A stretch of 11,796 nt of DNA from CAYUWH01 sp964448615 (GTDB lineage Bacteria > Patescibacteriota > Gracilibacteria > Peribacterales > Peribacteraceae), in contig CAYUWH010000039.1 in assembly GCA_964448615.1 (NCBI GenBank), positions 1-11,796 on the forward strand, read 5' to 3'. The position numbers were made by a program, and so were the translations under genes. Positions within the stretch are counted from its first letter, which is position 1; the number at the start of each line of letters is the position of its first letter. The notes under the pieces are model-generated. The model was not told where the DNA came from. It ran no database searches and saw only the letters and a program-made list of their open reading frames with translations. Positions 5,508 to 11,796 of this stretch are shown one piece after another.

Positions 5508-6257
5508 GTACAGATCACGAAACAAGTCCTTCTCCGGCTCAATCCCGTTCACCCATCCTGCGAATTCGCTGAAGGCAACACCATGATCGCGGATGATGGC
5601 GATCGGAATTCCTTGTGAGGCATTACCCATGACGTGATTCCCCGCGATTGCCAACTGATCGGCCGTCGCTTCCACGGTGATCCGCAGCGTTCGCCCGAAT
5701 AAATCCCGCTTGCCGATTTCACTCGTGAACGGATCGATACCCGCACACGCAATCGCGAATGCGGTGACGCCCCATCGGCGCGGCGCGCAACAGGAGTCCG
5801 TCATGATGAGTGCGGTTTTTGTCGGAAGCCGCGCGCGAATGCGCTGCAACGAAGCGACCGGATCGCGTGGCCACCCGATGGTCCAGCCGTGTTCGATGTT
5901 GGACTCATCCATGCCTGCGTTTGGCACGAGTAGCATTCCTTCCGTCATGCCGTCCGGGCGTAATTGCGTGAGGATCGCGCCGGGACAATGGCCGACGACA
6001 CGTCCGTTTAGGCGGCGCGTTTCTTGCAAGACCGCTTCGCAAAATGCGGGACTGCGATGACACTGCGCCGCAGCAATTGTTGCCTCTTCTGATAGGTGCA
6101 GAGTACTGAGTGCAACCGCGTCACCTTCCGTCATCGCGATTGCTTTCGACGATAGAATAAGAATGTCTCCGTCTTGCAGTGAATTCGCTGCAATGAGTAA
6201 TGCGGCGAGGTTATCGCCGGCGCGAAGAAGATCTGTCGTGAGGGGAAGTACATGCAT
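5505..6257 (-). CDS. CofE-like protein (coenzyme F420-0:L-glutamate ligase family)
   Basis: The family's founding enzyme, CofE, uses GTP to add gamma-linked glutamates to coenzyme F420-0. The 250 residues match the usual length of stand-alone CofE (about 249). Family landmarks are DGDILILSSKAIAMTEGD (about 33-50), the NAGMDESN block, TDSCCAPRRWG where archaeal enzymes have a D-[ST]-x-G-R type motif, and the C-terminal DLFGRTLRITVEATADQLA followed by NHVMGN and GIPIAIIRDHG. The ATG at 6257 is chosen because MHVLPLTTDLLRAGDNLA aligns with the family N terminus. An in-frame ATG at 6344 would add 29 unrelated Cys/His-rich residues, and a plausible promoter lies between the two. No other F420 gene is visible, so the substrate is uncertain; it may ligate glutamate or another amino acid to a different acceptor. 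The Cys pair is a notable variant. Confidence 0.88.
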   Translation of the reverse strand: MHVLPLTTDLLRAGDNLAALLIAANSLQDGDILILSSKAIAMTEGDAVALSTLHLSEEATIAAAQCHRSPAFCEAVLQETRRLNGRVVGHCPGAILTQLRPDGMTEGMLLVPNAGMDESNIEHGWTIGWPRDPVASLQRIRARLPTKTALIMTDSCCAPRRWGVTAFAIACAGIDPFTSEIGKRDLFGRTLRITVEATADQLAIAGNHVMGNASQGIPIAIIRDHGVAFSEFAGWVNGIEPEKDLFRDLY

Positions 6258-6266
6258 GGACGCGTG

Positions 6267-6295
6267 AGTGTAGGAGGAACAGTGACTCGAAACAA
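6267..6295 (-). promoter_or_regulatory. Candidate promoter of the CofE-like gene
   Basis: On the minus strand TTGTTT (6295-6290) and TACACT (6272-6267) are separated by 17 bp. The predicted start of transcription leaves a leader of only about 3 nt before the ATG at 6257, and no Shine-Dalgarno sequence is present. Each hexamer is an imperfect match, so support is moderate and comes mainly from the shared spacing seen at other genes here. Confidence 0.4.
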
Positions 6296-6343
6296 TTGTG
6301 CACTTTTCGCAATACAAGTGTGTGCCAAAACGCAGAACGGTCA

Positions 6344-6372
6344 TTCACGGAAGATTGCTAGTTTGTTACAGT
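6344..6372 (+). promoter_or_regulatory. Candidate promoter of the giant surface-protein gene
   Basis: TTCACG (6344-6349), a 17-bp spacer and TACAGT (6367-6372) match four of six positions each. TGT just before TACAGT makes an extended -10. The predicted start near 6379 leaves a leader of about 6 nt before the ATG at 6385; the only ribosome-site-like bases are a weak GGA at 6380-6382. Confidence 0.45.
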
Positions 6373-6384
6373 GGCGTTTGGAAT

Positions 6385-9300
6385 ATGGTACCCCGCTCAT
6401 TCTTCGGCAGGGTCGTGTTGCCCTTGGTGGCGCTTGTTTCTGTAGCGGCGCTCATAACGCAGTTGGAAAAAGTAAATCAGGAAAGGTCTGACACCAGCCT
6501 GTCTCTGAGTGCGGATGTAGGAAGTTCTTCTGCTGATGCATCGATAGCAAGCGAGAGTTCTTCTTCGGCCACAGCTTGCGACAATGTGACTATCATAAAC
6601 GGGCCGTTCATCGATAATGGGGCATCGGAGTACGTGATAGCATCCGGCACGACCGATAATGAGCCCAGCGGTAACGTATGCGGCAATGTCACAGACATTT
6701 CGCAGAAAATATTTCAATGGACTGCGGACCAGACTTCAGCGATAGGAGTGAATGTGTATAACGGATATGCATTCGGTGATTCTCATGTAGGACCTGTCTA
6801 CATTCAGGTAGATTCTGGCCTGTCATGCCCCGGAGACGGCGCTCCTTTTGTGGCCTGTGAAAATCCGAGCATATATGATGGTCCGGGCCACACTACTGGA
6901 TTTTCAGCGGTATCGGGCACAACCTATTTCATCACCGTAGCCGGCGAATCGGAATTCGATGATAGTTTTGCCATAACGTTGACCCGCGATACTGCAAGTT
7001 CTTCCTCCTCCGTAAATTGCAATGCATATTCCTGCTTGCAGGAATGTACTGATGCCGAGCCGCCGGAGGCGGATTGTGGAGCCTGCGGATTCCCCCTCGA
7101 ATGCTCTTCCTCCTCGAGCTCTTCCAGCAGCAGTGTCACCTACACGATTTCCGGCACGGTCTATACCGATGAAGGAACGACCAATATCGGCGCAGGAAAA
7201 ACAGTGTCCCTCAGTATGGATGGCGGCGCAGTTTCGGGTACGGCTATAACGGGGGCAGGCGGCACGTACTCGATATCCGGTCTGAGCTATTCAGCAGGCA
7301 CCGTGCTGACGGCCTATCTTGATGACAATGTGGAAAAAGCAGTGACAGTCACTGTTCTTCCTGGTGCCGATCTCTCGGGGTTGGATCTCTATCAAAATTA
7401 TCTCATTGTTCGTCAGGACAATGCCGGAAGCCTGACAAGCCCGAATCTGAATACTGCAAACAACAACGGCGATACGGATATTTCCGCGATCTACACAACC
7501 GACGTGGATGTTGTGACGGTGCTGGATTCAAAAAATCTGTTGATTTGGAGTTCCCACACATACGCCCCTGATGCGAACAATATATTTCTCGGTGGCAACT
7601 TCGTGAATCTGGGAACGTTCACGCACACGGGGCTTCTCACCTTTAATGGCACGGCGGCACAGAGCATCAACGCAGGCTCTTCGACGATCGGATCCGACGT
7701 GACTATTTCCAACACGGACTCCGTTGTTAGTTTGGTGACGAACACGCTTGATATTGGCGCAAACAACCTGACGATCGAAGTGGATGCCGTACTCTCCCTC
7801 AACGGCCAATCGCTGTCGGCCAACGGCACCTTCAGTAACGAAGGAACTGTCCGTCTCCGTGGAAGTGAAACCGTCGCACTTACGCAAGATATCAACTCCG
7901 GCACATGGGAGTATGAAGGAGACGGAGATGGTGCTGTAGACTCGCTTACCATCAAAGACTTTGGTGACACGGATTACTACAATTTGATCATCGATTCCAT
8001 TGATGCCAATGATTCCTTCGGGGATGCGGGATCAAAATCCATTGCCGGTTTTTTCACCGTTTCACAAGGGACGTATTCCGGCGAAGCGACGACAGTAGAA
8101 GGTTTGATGCTTGTCTCAGGCGGAACATATGCGGCGTCAAGTTCGCAGATATTCAATGGAGGATTGGCTGTTTCGGGAGGCACATTTACGGGTTCCGCGG
8201 ATGGCGTGGATATCAACAGCACACTCACCATTAACTCCGGAACGTTCACGGCACCTTCGGCCAACATGACCATTTCTGGAAACTTCACGCACAACGGCGG
8301 TACCTTCACGCACAACGGCGGTACCGTGACATTCGATGGAACCAGCCAGACCATCAATGGCAACTCGACCAGTTTCAAGAACCTGACAAAAATTGATGCA
8401 TCCAACAACACGGCAAGCGAGACGCTGACATTCCAGGCCGTAGAGACGGTGACGATCTTGGGTACGCTCATCCTGAAAGGATTGGATGCCAACGACAGAG
8501 TGATTCTTGCCTCCACTGACGGCGGTTCCGCAGCCACAATCAGTCTCTCAACCGGATGCCAACTTGGAACCGTAGAGGATCCGCTCCAGTTCTTGACCGT
8601 CACCGACCATACCATCAGCAAGACAGGTGATTGCGATGCCACACTGCCCGTTGATCCCGCGGACTCCACCAATGGCGGCAATACGGAAGGATGGTTTACA
8701 GCTGCATCGAGTTCGTCTTCTTCGACATCATCAGAACCTTTGTCTTCCTCACCGGCATCATCTTCTGTTGCCTCTTCCTTGTCTGCCTGTGCGCAAGCAG
8801 TGATCAATAGAACGGGATGTGACGGCGCGAACTTGGCAGGGAAAACCTGTGCGGACTTCGGAGGATACGGCGAGCTGCGTTGTACGCAGTCTTGCGCCTT
8901 CGATACATCGGATTGCGAAACGCCCACGACCGGCGGCATTGGCGGACCTCCTGCTTCTTCAATGGGGACAGGCAAAAAAGTGATTGTTCTGAAGGGCTTT
9001 AGTTCCAGCAGTAACGGATATATTCCCTGTCCGACTTGCAATGGACTGAGACTGACTGCGCAGCCTGCACCCGCGCGCGGGAAACCAATGAGCCAGTTGC
9101 GCCTTGAGGTGCCGCTTTCCTTGCTGCAAGGCGGCGTACCTCCTTATACCTGCCGCGTGACGACCAATCTTCCCGGTCCCACGTCCGGATTCAATCAGGA
9201 CGTAGAGAACTACGGCGAGCCGCAGAGTTTGCCGTGCGGTAGCATTGTTTCTGTTCCGATTAGTGCTGCGAATGGCAGTAACACCGCGCTCGGACAATTC

Positions 9301-11796
9301 TTTGCACAGTTGCTCGGTGGCGGTGGCGGCGGTCCGAATCCAAACGGCCGCACGTATTCCGCAACGTTTGAAGTGACGGATGCCGCCGGACAGCAGACAA
9401 CTGCGAGCACTCCCATTCATATCGATCCGTTGCAGGCGGATCTTCAGGTATTGAACACGTGTTCCTGCGCCGAAGGCGTATTTCGCTGTGATTTGCATAC
9501 CGGAAATGCGGGCCCTGATCCGGCTCCGGAGGCGACGGTGCAGGTAACCTACGACAATGCGCAATATGTCGGAGAGTATATGCAACCCATGGTGCTCGAT
9601 GAACCCTCCACGCCGGGCGGCAACCAGACCGGTCCTTCGGGGAGCGCAACTTTCAATAACGGTGTCATGACCTATACCAACAACGGGAATCCCATTCGCC
9701 CCAACGGCGAGCTTGCTGCATGGCCGCAGATGGAATTAGTGAACGGAGCAGAGGGTTCGCGCACGGCCGCCGTCAGTACGACCTACTCGATTGATCCGAA
9801 TCCGGATAATAATGTGCAGGTTGAAGATTTCAGCGGTCAATGCCGCTCGAAGGGAGTGAGTCCGCAGGGGCCGATTTGCGCCACCGATGCCTTGCTCTAT
9901 AGCGTCAGCTTTGTCCGTGGCGGCGTCCGTCGCATGGTGGTGGACGATGTGCTGGATAGTTGTTTGGATCCCGCAACCGTAAATGGCATCAATGTCATTG
10001 CTCAAGAGATGAATATGGGACAGTTCTGTCAGATGCAAGGTAACACGTTGCATTGTGATTTCCGCTTCACTGACCCGATGGATGATCCGCTGACGCTCAC
10101 GTATTCCGTTCGTCCGAGAGCAAGCTGCCCGTTGGGAACGGTGATTCGGAACCAGGCACGTGCGACCTTCCCGGATAACGTAGATGCCCAGGCAAGTGGA
10201 GTGAATCAGTTCGGTGCCGATCAGCCGATGGACTCCTCTATCACTGAAAGCCGCTTCTGCGCGTGCAATGACAAGAGTGAAAGCTGTACGACTGGCGGCG
10301 GGCAATCTTCCGCCGGATCGAACGGTTCCAGTAATTCGAACGGTTCCAACGGGTCAAATAACTCGAATGGTTCCAATGGTTCGAGCGGTTCCAGTAACTC
10401 GGCCGGTTCAAACGCTTCCGCAAGTTCTCAAATAAGCTGTGCAGTCGGCGCGTCGTTTGGTCTGGGGCAACGCATGGAATTGCCTCAAGGGCCCGACTAT
10501 TCAGGAAGGCACAAGGATCAAGAGCTACACTGTCCCGACGGTCAGGTCGTCACGTTCATGGAAGATAAAGGATCTACAATGCTGAATCCTGACGGTATGG
10601 ATGGCTTCACGATTGGTTGTGCGCCGCTTGCACTAAACGGCGACATAGGGACTGCGACCCGTGTGGCCAATCCGGATCTTGATGATGACACGACGGGTCA
10701 TACGCACAATGCGGCGAATTCTTGCACGGATCTGAACCAGTGTCCGTCGGTGGATCTCGGTATCGACATGGCGGGTCCGGCGACTGCGGCACCTGGCGCC
10801 ACATTGACGATCGATCTGTATGCGATCAATAACGGTCCTGGCACAACCTATAATGATCGTGGAGTGATTCACATTCCGCCCGGACTCTCTGTAGTCAGCA
10901 TGCCGAGCACGGGAGGGGGTAACTGCACCATGCAGGGGGTTGATGTGGTCTGCACGCTCAATAACGTCACTGTGCCTGTGGGGATTTTGAATCATGGCAC
11001 GATGCAAGTGCGTGTTGGCAGTACTATTGCGTGCGGAACAACGTTGACCATGAAGCTTGTCGTCACATCGAACAACACCAACGATCCGAATCTTGCCAAT
11101 AACACAAAGGCGATCGACATCCGAGTCGGAGGAACAGAATGTAGCGGAAGAACGGTCTGTCCAGCCGGGTCCGTGGCAGTCGGATTCTATGGAAAAGATA
11201 GTCCGATACCCGTTGATAACAATGAGTTTGACGGACCAGATGGCAATAGTGACTTGTTCGACGGGGTCAGCGTGATGTGTGCCCCCCTTTCTGTGTCACA
11301 AGGTCTTGGTGCCCCCCTTGCGTATCCGGGGAATGCTGACTTGGATACTAACAGCAGAGAGCTTATCCGGTATCAGTGTCCGGCTGGCTCTATTTTGGAA
11401 GGGGCCTCCTATGATCGTTTCGCTGCAACTGATGCCCAAATAAATGATGCGTTTGTCACAGGGGATATGACCGATGCGATTATCTCTCTTTACTGCCGTC
11501 CGATTGGCGTGTGTCGCGCATCGAGTTCGAATGCATCCAATGCATCCAATGGTTCAAACGGCTCTTCCGGTTCAAATAATTCGAATGGGTCCAGTGGTTC
11601 GAACGGTTCTTCCGGTTCTAGTGGATCCAGTGGTTCGAATGCCTCGGGTACTTCAAGTGTTATTTCTTGTATCAACAACAATCAATGTCCTTCGGGTCAG
11701 CAATGTCTCAACGGTTTATGTGGCAACCAACCAGCATGTAACGACGGCATCGATAACGATGGCGATGGACTCATCGACTTCCGCAAATTGGATCCT
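6385..11796 (+). CDS. Giant exported Cys-rich mosaic surface protein, 3'-truncated by the window edge
   Basis: The frame is open from the ATG at 6385 to the last base: 1804 codons with no stop. The N terminus has basic residues and a hydrophobic stretch (about 10-24, VVLPLVALVSVAALI), an uncleaved anchor or signal peptide. In order, by residue: Ser-rich stalk (47-64); PPC-like beta domain (65-203); poly-Ser and a six-Cys segment (204-240); ten Ser (241-250); carboxypeptidase-regulatory-like fold (251-337); beta-solenoid-like Gly/Asn/Thr repeats (338-772); Ser linker; six-Cys motif CDGANLAGKTCADFG (802-844); Ig-like domain (902-1014); DUF11-like regions (1018-1153, 1165-1301); Ser/Asn/Gly linker (1308-1348); unnamed Cys module (1352-1453); clear DUF11 domain (1455-1582); unnamed Cys module again (1586-1710); second Ser/Asn/Gly linker (1712-1758); small Cys motif; and Asp-rich NDGIDNDGDGLIDF (1786-1799). 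Probable roles are adhesion or surface-layer function. Catalytic residues are not evident, and the C-terminal anchor lies outside the window. Confidence 0.9.
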   Translation, partial: MVPRSFFGRVVLPLVALVSVAALITQLEKVNQERSDTSLSLSADVGSSSADASIASESSSSATACDNVTIINGPFIDNGASEYVIASGTTDNEPSGNVCGNVTDISQKIFQWTADQTSAIGVNVYNGYAFGDSHVGPVYIQVDSGLSCPGDGAPFVACENPSIYDGPGHTTGFSAVSGTTYFITVAGESEFDDSFAITLTRDTASSSSSVNCNAYSCLQECTDAEPPEADCGACGFPLECSSSSSSSSSSVTYTISGTVYTDEGTTNIGAGKTVSLSMDGGAVSGTAITGAGGTYSISGLSYSAGTVLTAYLDDNVEKAVTVTVLPGADLSGLDLYQNYLIVRQDNAGSLTSPNLNTANNNGDTDISAIYTTDVDVVTVLDSKNLLIWSSHTYAPDANNIFLGGNFVNLGTFTHTGLLTFNGTAAQSINAGSSTIGSDVTISNTDSVVSLVTNTLDIGANNLTIEVDAVLSLNGQSLSANGTFSNEGTVRLRGSETVALTQDINSGTWEYEGDGDGAVDSLTIKDFGDTDYYNLIIDSIDANDSFGDAGSKSIAGFFTVSQGTYSGEATTVEGLMLVSGGTYAASSSQIFNGGLAVSGGTFTGSADGVDINSTLTINSGTFTAPSANMTISGNFTHNGGTFTHNGGTVTFDGTSQTINGNSTSFKNLTKIDASNNTASETLTFQAVETVTILGTLILKGLDANDRVILASTDGGSAATISLSTGCQLGTVEDPLQFLTVTDHTISKTGDCDATLPVDPADSTNGGNTEGWFTAASSSSSSTSSEPLSSSPASSSVASSLSACAQAVINRTGCDGANLAGKTCADFGGYGELRCTQSCAFDTSDCETPTTGGIGGPPASSMGTGKKVIVLKGFSSSSNGYIPCPTCNGLRLTAQPAPARGKPMSQLRLEVPLSLLQGGVPPYTCRVTTNLPGPTSGFNQDVENYGEPQSLPCGSIVSVPISAANGSNTALGQFFAQLLGGGGGGPNPNGRTYSATFEVTDAAGQQTTASTPIHIDPLQADLQVLNTCSCAEGVFRCDLHTGNAGPDPAPEATVQVTYDNAQYVGEYMQPMVLDEPSTPGGNQTGPSGSATFNNGVMTYTNNGNPIRPNGELAAWPQMELVNGAEGSRTAAVSTTYSIDPNPDNNVQVEDFSGQCRSKGVSPQGPICATDALLYSVSFVRGGVRRMVVDDVLDSCLDPATVNGINVIAQEMNMGQFCQMQGNTLHCDFRFTDPMDDPLTLTYSVRPRASCPLGTVIRNQARATFPDNVDAQASGVNQFGADQPMDSSITESRFCACNDKSESCTTGGGQSSAGSNGSSNSNGSNGSNNSNGSNGSSGSSNSAGSNASASSQISCAVGASFGLGQRMELPQGPDYSGRHKDQELHCPDGQVVTFMEDKGSTMLNPDGMDGFTIGCAPLALNGDIGTATRVANPDLDDDTTGHTHNAANSCTDLNQCPSVDLGIDMAGPATAAPGATLTIDLYAINNGPGTTYNDRGVIHIPPGLSVVSMPSTGGGNCTMQGVDVVCTLNNVTVPVGILNHGTMQVRVGSTIACGTTLTMKLVVTSNNTNDPNLANNTKAIDIRVGGTECSGRTVCPAGSVAVGFYGKDSPIPVDNNEFDGPDGNSDLFDGVSVMCAPLSVSQGLGAPLAYPGNADLDTNSRELIRYQCPAGSILEGASYDRFAATDAQINDAFVTGDMTDAIISLYCRPIGVCRASSSNASNASNGSNGSSGSNNSNGSSGSNGSSGSSGSSGSNASGTSSVISCINNNQCPSGQQCLNGLCGNQPACNDGIDNDGDGLIDFRKLDP
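7105..7134 (+). repeat. Ten-serine linker in the giant protein
   Basis: Ten consecutive Ser codons in mixed synonyms (TCT, TCC, TCG, AGC, AGT) separate a six-Cys segment from the carboxypeptidase-regulatory-like domain. The codon mixture argues against fresh slippage and for selection on the peptide as a flexible, possibly glycosylated spacer. Confidence 0.85.
8284..8325 (+). repeat. Exact 21-bp tandem duplication in the beta-solenoid-like region
   Basis: The units 8284-8304 and 8305-8325 are identical in all 21 bases and in frame, each encoding FTHNGGT. Perfect identity, including third codon positions, in an otherwise diverged repeat region points to a recent in-frame duplication by slippage that adds one short strand-and-turn unit. 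Confidence 0.95.
8707..8784 (+). repeat. Ser-rich linker before the six-Cys motif
   Basis: Twenty-six codons (residues 775-800) are mostly Ser, with Ala, Pro, Thr, Glu, Val and Leu interspersed. It joins the end of the solenoid-like region (EGWFTAA) to the motif starting at Cys802. It lacks the Asn and Gly that dominate the linkers further along the protein. Confidence 0.8.
10306..10428 (+). repeat. Ser/Asn/Gly linker 1 (41 codons, seven N-x-S sequons)
   Basis: This low-complexity stretch is built from overlapping SNG, SNS and SSG words and contains seven N-x-S triplets (five NGS, one NNS, one NAS). Synonymous codons vary throughout (AAC/AAT; GGT/GGG; TCC/TCG/TCA/AGT), so the peptide pattern is kept while the DNA has diverged. 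It separates the second DUF11-like region from the first unnamed Cys module. Confidence 0.9.
10438..11514 (+). repeat. Recurring Cys-rich module flanking a DUF11 domain
   Basis: Copy 1 is at about 10438-10743 and copy 2 at 11140-11514; the DUF11 domain between them is not part of the repeat. Both contain CP-x-G with hydrophobic residues after it, then DG and about four residues before CAPL, then a stretch ending in N-x-DLD. Matching landmarks are HCPDGQVV / VCPAGSVA, DGFTIGCAPL / DGVSVMCAPL and ANPDLDDD / GNADLDTN. Copy 2 adds a further half: QCPAGSILEGASY ending ISLYCRP. I cannot name the family. Confidence 0.65.
11518..11658 (+). repeat. Ser/Asn/Gly linker 2 (47 codons, eight N-x-S sequons)
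   Basis: The composition matches linker 1: NAS and NGS words early, SSG words later, and eight N-x-S triplets in all (three NAS, four NGS, one NNS). It follows the second unnamed Cys module as linker 1 precedes the first. Codon choice is mixed. An antisense open frame rich in Glu, Pro and Phe across it is only a shadow of this composition. Confidence 0.9.

Noticed and set aside
6305..6335. Sigma-54-like TGGCAC ... TTGC on the minus strand upstream of the CofE-like gene
   Set aside because: The GG and GC elements are about four bases too far apart for a -24/-12 promoter.
6258..6344. Upstream ATG at 6344 for the CofE-like gene
   Set aside because: The extra 29 residues do not fit the family N terminus, which begins at MHVLPLTTDLL; the candidate promoter also lies downstream of 6344.
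7977..9041. 354-codon open frame on the minus strand
   Set aside because: It lies wholly opposite the giant-protein gene, has a Pro/Ser/Val-rich composition mirroring that gene's codons, and matches no family I know. The plus-strand frame has continuous domain-like sequence and Cys motifs.
11281..11319. Two copies of GCCCCCCTT exactly 30 bp apart
   Set aside because: Both encode Ala-Pro-Leu in frame within the Cys module, and the sequence between them is not repeated. Probably codon coincidence.
11490..11681. 63-codon minus-strand frame with Pro/Glu/Phe/Leu repeats
   Set aside because: It is the reverse-complement reading of the Ser/Asn/Gly linker; its repetitiveness comes from that linker.

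Overview
The window reads like a chromosomal segment of an uncultivated bacterium, most likely a Patescibacterium (Candidate Phyla Radiation), with the Peribacteria/Peregrinibacteria branch as my best guess. The signs are poly-Ser-linked giant Cys-rich surface proteins, a stand-alone CofE-like ligase, large cytoplasmic proteins of no known family, a palindromic intergenic element of a kind I associate with these genomes, and -10 boxes sitting almost on the start codons. The assignment is inference from style; no marker gene is present. TGA works as a stop: the reductase ends on TGA exactly where its family ends. That argues against the UGA=Gly code of Gracilibacteria and relatives.

Layout. 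(1) 1-1113 (+): the 3' part of carA, the glutaminase subunit of carbamoyl-phosphate synthetase, cut by the left edge. carB does not follow. (2) 1175-1516 (+): a small helical protein of unknown function behind an extended -10 promoter predicted to make a leaderless mRNA. (3) 1606-4557 (+): a 983-residue cytoplasmic-looking protein of unknown family, whose C-terminal third appears to hold three diverged copies of one module. (4) 4558-4739: a convergent intergenic region with hairpins and a REP-like palindrome. (5) 4740-5456 (-): a single-domain FAD/NAD(P)H ferredoxin-reductase-type protein. (6) 5505-6257 (-): a CofE-like (F420-0:gamma-glutamyl ligase family) protein, 48 bp upstream of the reductase on the same strand. 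(7) 6385 to beyond the right edge (+): a giant exported mosaic protein, at least 1804 residues, with no stop in the window. Its parts are an N-terminal membrane/signal segment, a PPC-like domain, a carboxypeptidase-regulatory-like fold, beta-solenoid-like repeats, Ig-like and DUF11-like domains, a repeated Cys-rich module that I cannot name, Ser-rich and Ser/Asn/Gly-rich linkers, and an Asp-rich calcium-loop-like motif at the cut.

How the parts relate. The reductase and the CofE-like ligase may form a small redox/cofactor unit. The giant protein diverges from them across a 127-bp spacer that carries a plausible promoter in each direction. The two unknown proteins at 1175-4557 are probably co-transcribed. 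In four genes the best -10 hexamer lies only 6-12 nt before the ATG, and three of the four lack a recognisable Shine-Dalgarno sequence (the giant-protein gene has only a weak GGA). This suggests leaderless or very short-leader transcripts are common here. No tRNA, rRNA, CRISPR array, transposase or integrase is visible.
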